A stretch of DNA of 64,000 nucleotides from Euryodendron excelsum (taxonomy: Eukaryota > Streptophyta > Magnoliopsida > Ericales > Pentaphylacaceae): contig CM065378.1 of NCBI GenBank assembly GCA_033060915.1, positions 947,001 through 1,011,000 on the forward strand, given 5' to 3'. This document shows positions 45,170-56,089 of this stretch, in pieces (within the stretch, counting starts at the first letter, position 1; the number at the start of each line of letters is the position of its first letter). The position numbers were made by a program, and so were the translations under genes. Under the pieces are notes generated by a model. That model made no database searches. It was not told the DNA's origin and worked only from the letters and a program-made list of their open reading frames with translations.

Positions 45170-46104
45170 CAAAATGACACGGAAATGTGATGGCATTAGT
45201 TTTAAAAAATATTTAATAATTTGTTTACTATTTTGTTACCAAAATGACATTGTTTAGTTAGTTACATAAATTTTAAGCAAGGTGGCTTCATCTTGTGCAT
45301 TCATTTTTTTAATTAATGAGATGTCAACTCCACAACAAATAGAATGGAGATCTCTATTCTAACCATAGAATGGAGAGAATCCAAATCCGGTTTGTTTTCT
45401 GAAGATATGTCAATTGATTTAGACAGGCGAGATTAGAGAGATTATAGGAGTGTGCTAGACATATTAGGAGTGAGATCATGGTGGGATCTTTTCTTCGAGA
45501 CAAAATAGTTTGTTTTGAATCCAAACCATATTATGTCTAGGTCCTTTGTGTCTTTTTCTTCGTCCGCCTATTTCTGTTAGCCCACATTATACTTGTTACA
45601 ATTACAAAAAAAATAGGTGACAAGATAATTTTTTCTTACCGGTGGGTGTCATATTTATCACAATTGAAGCTGTGAACTCGGCAGCTACAACACCTCGTGG
45701 CCAGCGGCAGGCTCAGTACCGCCAGCGGGAATTAGTCGTGGTGCGCACAAGTTGGCCCGAATACCTCATGGCAAAGACCAAAAGAAAAAAAAACTAATGA
45801 TATTGAGAGTCTGGATCTCATCCAAACCAATGCAACCTCAATATTCAGAATCTTCCAAAGTATTTCTCATATTATAGCATGAGTTAACAAAATTGAATCT
45901 AACATATAATATTATCTCATTTAAACTCACAATTTCACTTACCATCGAACAAAACTAACAACGCCACGTTTCATAAATCCAAATCATTTGCCTCATTTGG
46001 CATCTCTTTTTCTGTCCTCTTACTTCTTGGTCCACATCATTATTTGTTAAAATTACAAAAATATGTGAGATAGAAAGTTTTCTTGTAATTAGTAATTGCT
46101 CTTC

Positions 46105-46137
<33 letters not shown>

Positions 46138-46526
46138 ACTTGTGATAAATTTATGAACCAATGATATTGATATTAAAGGGACAAAGAAGGAGGCACAATA
46201 TAAAGATAGAGGATCTGTATTCTATTTAAAGGAGATAATAACATGATTCATCATTAAATGTGACTCATCAACACATGGCATAAAAAGAAAAGAAGCTTGG
46301 AGAATTCTGAATGTTAAAGTCTAGAGTTGAGTGCCATATTTATCACAAATGAAGATAAAAACTAATGATACATATTGAGGGGATACAAAATGGGGCATAC
46401 TAAAGAGGTAGAGAATCTAGGTTCGTTTGTTTTATGAATATGACAATGAGAGAGAGAGAGAGAGAGGAGCTGCTCTTTATTAAGATTCGAGTAGACATTA
46501 CAAGAAAAGAGTTTGCTACTACATTT
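45170..46526. other. Intergenic DNA; no gene recognised
   Basis: At 45690-45770 a GC-richer block, whose reverse complement contains TTGTGCGCACCACGACTAAT, resembles a plant SINE-type repeat. A TA tract lies at 46112-46137 and a GA tract at 46447-46467, the latter probably within the 3' UTR of the defensin-like gene. Confidence 0.45.
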
Positions 46527-47273
46527 CTAACAAACATACTGGCATTGACAAAGATTAACACCTGCATTATTATTACAATATCCTTGACCATTATTATATT
46601 TCGCGGCACAATTTGCATTACAACAAGGGGTATTGCACTTATAAGTACAAAGACCCAAGCCTCCATTGCAGTTCCTCTTTGGTTCTGGAGGCGATGGAGG
46701 CGGTGGTAGCCTACCGCATTGGTAGCTGCATGTGCATAATGGAGGTTTAATGATGAAATCACATGATCCTGAACTTGAAACTCCAGGATGTCTTGCACTA
46801 CACCTTTCATTGCAGTCGTTACCACATAATCCCAATCCCTCCACGCATATACTTTCACCTTCCACCACTGGCATTACCATCTCATCAACTGCACTAATTA
46901 AAAACAACATCAACCATATATGCATGTTTGTTTAACACATCTACTAGTATTATACATGCATACACACATACATATGTACATACGTTTATAAATATCTATT
47001 GTTTGGAATCACAAGAGGGATAGTAGAATAGGTTTTTGTTGTCTAACACAATCAAATGTGACTTAATTTGATCAAAACATAACTACAGCAAAGTTGTTAG
47101 AGATTTACATGTAGAAATAACTGTGTAAAGAATATGCAACTCTCAGTTTTACTTTATTTAATATTATTTGCAAGCTTCTGCAACAGTATTATGTACATGA
47201 AGAAATATATGTTACCTGATGTGTATACGAGAACCACTAGGAGAATGTAAACTTTTGGGAAGAGCCGAACCAT
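46527..47273 (-). CDS. Secreted protein with two defensin-like domains (DEFL), two exons, 139 aa
   Basis: Exon 1, 47273-47216, encodes a hydrophobic signal peptide (MVRLFPKVYILLVVLVYTS). The donor is CAG|GTAACA. Exon 2, 46888-46527, follows acceptor TTAGTGCAG and the frame joins as Val. The mature part has two similar Cys-rich units joined by a Pro-rich linker (PPPPSPPEP). Unit 1 has eight Cys, spaced C-x6-C-x3-C-x3-C-x12-C-x8-C-x-C-x3-C. Unit 2 has ten Cys, keeps GLGLC and the C-x8-C-x-C-x3-C ending, and the protein stops right at the last Cys. One intron after the signal peptide and these spacings match plant defensin-like genes, some of which carry tandem domains. Likely an apoplastic defence or signalling peptide; the exact target is unknown. 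Confidence 0.85.
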
Positions 47274-47359
47274 CGCCCAAACCGTGAAGAAATACTCTGA
47301 AGTTGTTTCTGATTTCAATATTTTTGTCTGCAGTAGTTTGCTAGTCAATGATTTATTAG

Positions 47360-47368
47360 TATTTATAG
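47360..47368 (-). promoter_or_regulatory. TATA box of the defensin-like gene
   Basis: The minus strand reads CTATAAATA, 87 bases before the ATG at 47273, a normal plant spacing. Confidence 0.7.
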
Positions 47369-47686
47369 GGAATGATATACAGGTATTGCACTAGGTAAGG
47401 TTACTAATCAGTATTAATATTTATTACTTGAAGATTTATTCTTCTTTTCCTTTCTTCATCATTAATTTCTCAATGGCAAGGACATTAATTGATGAGTAGT
47501 TATTGAAGACAATATGAATCTACAACTTTGATCTCTTTTTACATTCAGGAAACCTAAAATTATGCAGAGAAAATCTTCTTAAAAATACACATGAAGAAAA
47601 TGAAAATTAAATGGTAGCTTTCTTTCTTTTTAGTCTTTAGGGATATGATAATACTGAGGGGTGTGATCCCCGATATCTTTGCCTAT

Positions 47687-47895
47687 CCCGTTTGGTATAA
47701 CTTTTTTGCCTAACTTTTTTAAGCTTATAATAAAAAAAAGTTAGATTTTTTTTTAGCTTTTTTACTTTTCTATTTTTGCTTTTTGCTTATCTTTAACTAA
47801 AGCATAACCAGAAAAGCAAAAAAAAAGTCAAAAAAACTTGACTTTTTTGCTTGTAAGCTTAAAAAAAACTGGGCCAAAAAATTATATCAAACGGG
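47687..47895. mobile_element. MITE with about 45-bp terminal inverted repeats
   Basis: The left end CCCGTTTGGTATAACTTTTT and the reverse-complemented right end CCCGTTTGATATAATTTTTT are followed in both arms by an AACTTTTTTAAGCTTA-type sequence. The interior is A/T homopolymer-rich and non-coding. Confidence 0.75.
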
Positions 47896-50800
47896 TAATT
47901 TCTGACCCTTGCTTACCAACTTTGAGTATCTGCTGTTATTTCCCTCCTATATATATATATTAGTTATTATATTTGAACAACCACTTTTAATTAACGAGCT
48001 GAACATGGTAAATTTTATTCAAAGCACTTGACCACCTTGTTGTACGCGAAAAAAAAAATACACTTTCTTAGGAAAAATGACAACATAAATTTTAGTTTTT
48101 CCAACTTTGATCTACCTATCGATTATTTTTAAAAAATCCGAATAATACATGGAAAAAATATTTTATAGTATTGTCCCAAAAGTACAGAGCATGGTATCGG
48201 AAAGTTACAAATGCATGATTAGTTTTCAAAGTTCTGCATCAAATCTGAATTTCTAATACTAATAGTTCTTGGTGAAATTAAACCAATCCAAGTATTTATT
48301 TAATTGTTTGTCTTCAACTAAGCTTAAGAATAGCGTCTTTTCTTTTTACATTTGAAAATTGATATTTTATATGCTTTTAGGAATGCCTTTTCCCCACCTT
48401 CCCATTAAAAACTAAAGAAGTGGAAAAGAAATGAATACACTGGGATATTTGGGTCATATAACATAGTCTAAACAAAATAAAAATTCAAGCAGCTCATTTA
48501 TTAAAAACGAGTAAACATTTTAAGTTTATTAGCCTTGAAAGCCCAGAAGACTAATATCCAGAGCATTTATGAAAAATCCCTACAGACCCTTAGAGAATGT
48601 AATTCAATTTAATATATTTTCTATTAAGTAGTAATTAAAGTTATAGTTTTTTTATCTTCATCTAATAAGGCTTCATAATCTCCATCCAATAAGGCTCCCA
48701 AATCTGATCAAGATTTCTTACTCCTTTAAGTTAATGGGAATCTCCCATTTAATAGCTATGATTAAACTCCCAAAAGAGTCCTGACAACAAATGATAAGGA
48801 TTGTTCATTGATCCTTGATTTCATTTCTTCGCCATTTTACAAAGCATCCCTATTTGGATTTTTTGACAAAAGTATGTGCTTGTCCCTCATTAGGAAAAAA
48901 ATAAAACCACAAAATTTCCTTAAAAATTTGAGATTTTACCCTATTAGTAAAATGGTTTTACTTATTACAATTATAATGTGTAATGTCCCAAGATCAGCAC
49001 TTAACTAATATTTTTTTGAAATTAGAAAAGATTACAAAGAAGGTAAGCAATTTTGTTGGGATTTATGTAATAAAATGTGATAAACTTAAGCTAAAAGTAC
49101 TCAAATTAAGTGGGTTGGGTCAGTGCTAAATTGCATACTATACCTACACTCATAAATCATCATAGTCTTACTGGTACATGCTTTTAGATTTCGTGGAAGA
49201 TTTTAAATGTTAAATTTTGGAGTTTATTTCCATTATAATAATTAACAGTGGATTATGTTTTATTAACTAATTTTCTTAAATAATCCCATACTTTTATATT
49301 TGTATTTAGTTCATTACGTTGGTTACTATAGTAAGTAATTAAGTCACACCCTCTCTACCAACTTAAACTTTTGAATGAGTTGGTTCCCAACAATTTCGTA
49401 ATCCCAAAGACATGTGTATGTACAGTGAATCCTTAAAGTTTTGTTAGGTATGAGACATCCACAACTATTAATTAAAACATAATTCGACATTAAGATAAAT
49501 GATATTATTATTAACAAGCTCCACTTTAACTTTTTGTCATAATCACTATGAAAATCAATGTTCATACTCAATTACATAGCTCTATATCTATTAACAGGGT
49601 GCGGGAACCTCCCGCACTCTCTATGCTGCTCAATCAATCTTAATGTTGCGAAAAATTGATAATTTTGATCAAGTAATGTTTAAACTTTTTTGTAGTTATC
49701 GGTTTTAGTCAAACGTATTTGCAGCATTATTTTATGTAGGGTTTTTTTCAAATTCATCTTGCTTACCTCCTCCCACACAAACTATTTTTTTTTAAATCAA
49801 TTCCAATTTGTTAATTTTTAATATGATGACTTTATTTCAAGATTTCATTAGTAAATAACTATTTTTCTATGTAAAGTGTCCTTGCCCGTATATTACGTTC
49901 AAAGTTTTTTTTAAAAAATACACCGACTATACAAGGGAAGCCTCCAGCAAGACCACCCATTTTGAATGGCTGAAGGGTGAAATTGGAGCTTAATAAATAA
50001 TAATATATATAAAATCATATACATATATATAAAAGTTGTGTTTACTCCTATAATTTGTCGCTCTCTTACGTGGCGTTATAAATGTCCTGATAATTTTTAA
50101 ATGCCACCTCACAAGAGCAATTGATAGATAACTATTCAACTCACTCTCTTAGATTAAATAACTATTCAATTGATTAGATAAATATTAAACTCATTATTTT
50201 TAATGAAATACATAGATTAGAAAACTGTTCAACCCACTTTATTAGTGTTGTAAGTTATATATATATATAATAAGATACAATATATATATATATATATATC
50301 TACTTAATGCAATACCACCTAGCAACCGTTTATATTTTTTTGAGAGTTTTCTAACGTATGCAGTGCTAACTTAATATCTGTTATTTAAGTTCAACAAAAA
50401 ACAAATTTAACTAGGTGAATATAATTCCGTATCTAAAAAAAAAAAAAGGTCATTATAATTAAATAAAGTATTCACAAATATATCTACTTCAACTTTTAGA
50501 GAGATAGTAGGATTGTGCTACAGCCTATAAGTGTTTGAGTTTTACTAAACTATTCCATAGTATAACATGTATAATAATATATTTTTTTGGTTACTTCAGA
50601 ACGAATAAAGTAATATATTATTAAACAATAAAATATATATAGAGAGTAATATTTGTATATTTGTGAACTTTTGAGATTAAATTGATTTTTGCTTCTTGAA
50701 ACAAGAGTGGAAAAAACAATGGAAATCAGCTTTTGAAAGCACTACCCCACATTTTCTATGAGTCATAACATTATCTAATAGTTTCTTATAAGCATCTTTA

Positions 50801-51263
50801 TGTTTTGATTTCTTTTTAATGTAGGGTATGGAAAAAAAAATGTGAAGATGATACATGTGCAAAACTTCTTTTAATTTTTAATAACATTTTATTACAATAA
50901 AATAAATTATGATTATTAATTTTAACATTTTTATTATGAATTTGAATGAGCCTTACTTTTCCCGTGCAATACATCTAGTGATTTGTTAAATTTAAGAGAC
51001 AACAAACTTTGGTAATCAAAACTATTCGGTTTAATGTAAAACAAATAAATATAAGAAAAGGCTCTCTTAGCAATAAAATATCAAATGCCATTTTTCCATT
51101 TAAAAGAAAACCAACTTATTATTGAACTAATGTTGTGCCCATGTATTTAAAGGATTTACGAAGTAATTGATTATTATTGTAAAAATAAATAAATAAAAAA
51201 TTAATAGCATAAGTAGTCGCAAATCATATCGTTATACATGTTATGTATATAATAGTAGAATTT

Positions 51264-51294
<31 letters not shown>

Positions 51295-51553
51295 GTGCTG
51301 TATGTGCATCTACTGATGAGTTTAGTTCAATCTCACTTATACTATTTCGCCAGATTTTCACTTGTGGCAAGGCGATTATATTAGAAATTTGTCTTTTTCT
51401 TGAAGCGAGCGAGGGATACATCTGTAGTGCATCTAGAGGGTTGATTTTTTATGGATTCTGATCGTATATTCATGCAATTTGAGCGATTATTTTTTGTTAA
51501 CACTCTTTCTGTGGTATTGAAGGGACATGAAGAGCTATTTGAAATGGTATAAG

Positions 51554-51991
51554 CACCGGCAGACCCAACGGAGGCAGGCGGGGCACGGCCCCCTAAGTTT
51601 TGAAAATTAACTTGGACCCCTATATGTTTTTGAGTCTTGGTGATTAACCCCCTAAAGGTTTAAAAAAATTTCTTAGACCATTTATAAATTTTTGAGTATT
51701 TATAATAAATAGGAATATTGTCTCTCAAATCTCAAGTGATTTTACCTTTGTCTTCCTAAATTTAAGTAATTTTATCTTGTTCCTCTAGTCTAGAAGAAAA
51801 AACTTTAGTAAAAAAATAGTTTCTTTATTTTTAAACACTACATTCACTATAATTTTTGTCCTTTCTATATCTGATTTGTCTCTTAGTATAGAGCTTATAT
51901 CTATCTAGCAATAATTGATAGTTAGTATAATGGTACCACCAAATTTTTCTATTATACGCCCCCCGAGATGAAATTTTTGGATCCGCCACTG
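51554..51991. mobile_element. Non-autonomous hAT-like element
   Basis: Left end CACCGGCAGACCCA, right end reverse complement CAGTGGCGGATCCA, a pattern seen at ends of many plant elements. Both ends continue into a G/C-rich GGGG stretch. No coding sequence and no clear target duplication. Confidence 0.45.
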
Positions 51992-52964
51992 GGCATGAGT
52001 GTCATGGTTTGAATCAAAGGCTTGGTTATGATTAATTGGATTGGAACTTTGTCACATTTTCTGGGTACATGCATTTCAAAATCCGTCTTGGTATCTAATT
52101 TTTTAGGATTTTTTATTTGAATTCATGTAATAAGGGCTACAAATTTAGAATTTGATCAGAGGGTTGTAGTAATTTGAGAGCTCTTTAATCCTGCAATATA
52201 GGTGGTGTGATGCAAATAAGACTTTTAAAATGAGATGAAGGGGATTGAAAAGATGTATGCAAAATTTGGACGCATTACAAGGTTCGTCTAGAGCTAGCCT
52301 TTTCTTTGCAGTTTGAGCCTTCATTTGGAGGCTTCAGAGGTCAATTTGAGGTATCAAGTGCTCTGGAGCATATTTATAAAAAATAGTAAGTGAAAATGAA
52401 AAACACTAGAGGTAATCGAAGCGAGAAACGCGACCAAAAAATATAAGAGAAATGAGAAACAGAAAACGATTGAGAATCAAATGAGAAAAGTTAGTAAGAA
52501 AAATTTGAAAACAAAATATATATGAATAATTCAGTAGATACTCAATTAAATTGTAAGAAAAAAAAAAAGTATAAGAATCAATGCTTCGAGTCTCTAAATA
52601 GTTTTCCGATAGTTTTTCTTTAGTTTTGGAAGAATTTCGTAACTAAGTATCATAAACATTTTTCAAGAGTTTCTGAAACATTTACTAAGTTCTTCCCAAA
52701 AAAATTTTCAAAATTTTCATAACGAGTATAGGACCATACCAGATGTGCGTTCAGCGAAAATGTGCTTCTCCATACCCAATGAGTTTTCTGACAGTGTTCA
52801 TCTATATCCCTTCTGGATCTTAGGGCCTGTATTTGGCCTAATTTACGTAACTAGCATTCGAAATTAGCTTGAGAAAAACTGGAAGTTGGGCATTGAAAGC
52901 TTTTAGTGGGGGTAAAATGGAGTATCCCCGACTATTTCGTCCAACAACTTTCTCCCTCGTTAGA

Positions 52965-53528
52965 TTAGGGGTAAAATATACTTTCTATCCTTTCACTTTA
53001 TACTAAATTTTACTTAATATCTGTATTTTTAATTGTTATAATTAAGCCTTTATATTTTTAATTTATTGTAATGTCACATTACCTTAAATTTTCGCTTATG
53101 CAATTAACTGTCAAAAGTTTTGTGCATCTTATATAACCCTTTTTGAATGACAAAAATGTATTCTCACACCATTATGGTATCCAAAAGCCCTCAATTATTT
53201 TACAATTTTAATTTCGTTTTATACATAAAATGACTATAAAAAAATATTTGTGAGAAATTGGTGATAGATTTCTATAAATAAGTTTGGGAATTAAGTGATT
53301 ATGGTAAAATCACAATCAGTTAGAGCGAGAATATTTTTTTGCCCTTCAAAAATGGTTACGTGAGACGCACATGACTTTTACTCATCAATTGCACAAATTG
53401 AAGTTTACAAAAGGATGATATTGCAACGAATTAAAAGTAAATAGGTTTAATTGTTACAATTAAAAATACAAATTCTGAAGTTGGATCCAGTGTAAAGTGC
53501 AAGGTTGCAAAGTGTGTTTTACCCTTAA
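52965..53528. mobile_element. MITE-like element with inverted ends over 100 bp (family A, copy 2)
   Basis: Left TTAGGGGTAAAATATACTTT and reverse-complemented right TTAAGGGTAAAACACACTTT. Similarity continues past TTTTTAATTGTTATAATTAA and AATTTATTGTAATGTCA. No coding sequence. Confidence 0.8.
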
Positions 53529-54021
53529 ATTAGTTACATCAGATTATCAAATTCCATTGTGTGGGAAACACTTAAAAAGTCTAAATTACATTTGAGGGTA
53601 TATTTTTATTTAAAGATAGTTACAAACACATTGCCTAAACTATGACTCAATATGACTAAGATATCCTAAACTCTGAAATGTAACAAATTGACACCCTGAA
53701 CCTCTAATTTATATCAGTTAGTTAACCCCTTTTGTTAGCAATTCAATATGAAAATAGATAAAAAAAAAAAAAATTGTTATTTAACTTGTACATATTCAAA
53801 AAAATATAATTTTGTACTTAAATTGATCTTCTCTTATTATAATAATTACCTTATGATTGAAATTTCTCTTAAATTGACATGTAAACATAAGAGCAATATA
53901 AGGGGTATTTCAGTCTTTAGACAATTATTACAAAAAAATAATGTAATTTAGGTATGAAATAAATTTTTATAAACATGTGCATTTTATTTATTTATTTTGA
54001 GGAATAACAAGTTTTATAAAA

Positions 54022-54889
54022 GGCAAATTACATCCATCTTCCTTGAGATTTCAAACTATTACAACCCACTTTCTGAGATTCTAGAAATTACATCATCCTC
54101 CTTGAAATTTGAAGTGAATTGTATTTTTCCCCAAATGTTAAATCTTTTAACAGAATATATGTAATGTTAGCGCAAAAAAATAAGTTCATTATTTAAATTG
54201 TTTCTAATGTGCATGAAATGACATAAATAGAATTTTTTTTTTTTTGCTTCTGAAATTAATTAGTGTGTTAATTTTGTGCCTTCTTCTAATGGACAAAAAA
54301 AAAAGATGCATTACCAGTATAACATTCTAAGAGCAAATTAAATGTCACATCTGTATAAAACACCATTTTAATCAATAAATAAATTATAAGTCTAATATTT
54401 TTTTAAAACTTTATATGCTATAATTAAAGCCCTATATAGATTCTATAAATTTTAATAAAAAAAAAGTTCTAGTCAATATAAGAAAAATGCCCTACAAAAA
54501 GTAATATAAAAAATAACAACGTTAGTTAATTTATATTTAAAAGAGAACGGTTTAACTTAAAAAAATCAATTGTATCAAATTTTTAGATCTTATATACTAT
54601 AAAAAAATCAACACACGTTGGGGAATTTAAAAGCAAAAAAACAAAGATTTAAAAAATTAATACACAAATTAATTTTAGAAGAAAAAAAAACCCTTATTTA
54701 TGTCATTTCATGCATATTAGGGACAATTTAAGTAATGAACTTACTTTTTTTTATTAGCATCACATATGTTCTGTTAAATAAAAATGCAACTCATCTCAAA
54801 CTTTAAAAGAAGAAAATGTAATTTTTAAAATCTCAGGAGGTGAGCTAGAAAAATATATGAAATCTCAAGAAAAGTAAATGTAATTTTTC
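54022..54889. mobile_element. Foldback element with arms of 300 bp or more
   Basis: From both ends inward the arms match in the same order: AAATTACAT, CTTGAGATTTCA, TGAGATT, AAATTACAT, TTTAACAGAA, ATTTAAATTGT, GCATGAAATGACATAAATA. The two arms nearly fill the 868 bases. Flanks TTTTATAAAA and TTCTATAAAG match at eight of ten positions, a possible 10-bp target duplication as in Mutator-type elements. No ORF. Confidence 0.8.
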
Positions 54890-55455
54890 ATTCTATAAAG
54901 ATAAGACGTATTTACACTCTAGAAACACTCAGTTCCTTGCTTTTTCATCAATGATGCTACAAAAAGCTAAGAGAGCTATTTAGAAAGGTTTTGTTTTGAA
55001 ATGTAAATTTCTCGCTCATACACATCATTTTGTATAAAAAAAAAAATTTATATTTGTACAACATTACTCTTTCCTTTATTTCTATTTTGTAAGTTCTCGC
55101 ATTATACATATATATATATATATATATAAAGCAACTGTTGTCTTCTTAATGCCATTACTACCCACAACAACAACATCATCATTACCATCGTCATCACCAT
55201 CATTGTGCACAAATTCCCCTAATGCATGCTTAGCAAGCATCTCACCTTGGATTGGATTTTGACGATGGAGGCCACCAATAAGTGGCGATGACCTAGACAA
55301 CCACAATTAAATGACCGTGTCAAGCGTGCTAGCTAGCTCGAGATCCACCCATCCACACACACTTAGAGAGACCCACATGTCATTCCCTTAGTGGGTCCCT
55401 CCGGCCAAAGGTGGTAGCTCCATGAAAGGATAATTAATGCAAGGGGCATGTTTTG

Positions 55456-55990
55456 ACGGGTTAATTATACTTTTATATTTATATTTTACACTAAATTTTA
55501 TTTTAAAATTTTTAATTTTAATTTTAATAATCAAACTCTTATACTTCTAATTTATTATAATGTCAATCTTATGTTTGCATATAATGATCACATGGGCTTA
55601 TTTAAGATCAAATAAGTAAAATCTAATCATTTTTTATTCCAAAGACTCAAACGTATTGCACATGAATTGAATTGAGTGTGTTTACAAAAAGCCTAATTAA
55701 ATTATATAAATTAAAAAGTTGGTTACACTAACTATTTTGGAGTGATTTGAGAAAATTTAGCGGTGGAATATTTTGAAAAAACATGATTTTATACATTTGT
55801 CCTTTGAAAAAATAAAGTGCTTGTCATATGTAGATTTTTTTTGTTTATTTTTTAAAAAGAAAGTTAGCGTAACGTTGACCTTATAACAAATTAAAAGTAT
55901 AATAATTTTATTATTACAATTCAAAGTAAAAATCCTAAAATGAGATTTAGTGTAAAATGTAAGAATGCAAAATGTAACTAACTCTATTTT
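55456..55990. mobile_element. MITE-like element (family A, copy 3), abutting the I9 gene promoter
   Basis: Left GGGTTAATTATACTTT...ATTTTACACTAAATTTTA and, from the right end inverted, AGTTAGTTACATTTTGC...ATTTTACACTAAATCTCA. Interior non-coding. The right end is 100 bp before the ATG at 56090. Confidence 0.75.
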
Positions 55991-56002
55991 GACAATACCC
56001 CT

Positions 56003-56089
56003 TATATATATATATATATATATATGGACTCTACACTGCATGTAGTACTGCAACAAATGGAGTAACCCCTCTCTCTCTCTCTCTCTCTC
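56003..56089 (+). promoter_or_regulatory. Candidate core promoter: TA tract and CT-rich leader
   Basis: A TA tract at 56003-56025 could serve as TATA element, 65-87 bases before the ATG. A CT tract at 56069-56089 ends right at the ATG, a common plant 5' UTR pyrimidine patch. Confidence 0.5.

Larger units (their letters stand above)
47274..52964. other. Gene-poor AT-rich DNA
   Basis: Apart from the defensin-like promoter, a MITE, a hAT-like element and TA tracts, I see no coding sequence. All open frames here are short and lack known motifs. Confidence 0.6.

Noticed and set aside
46400..46858. 152-codon open frame overlapping the defensin-like exon on the same strand
   Set aside because: It is another frame of the Cys-rich exon and has no motifs; the Cys frame has signal peptide, splice sites and repeat structure.
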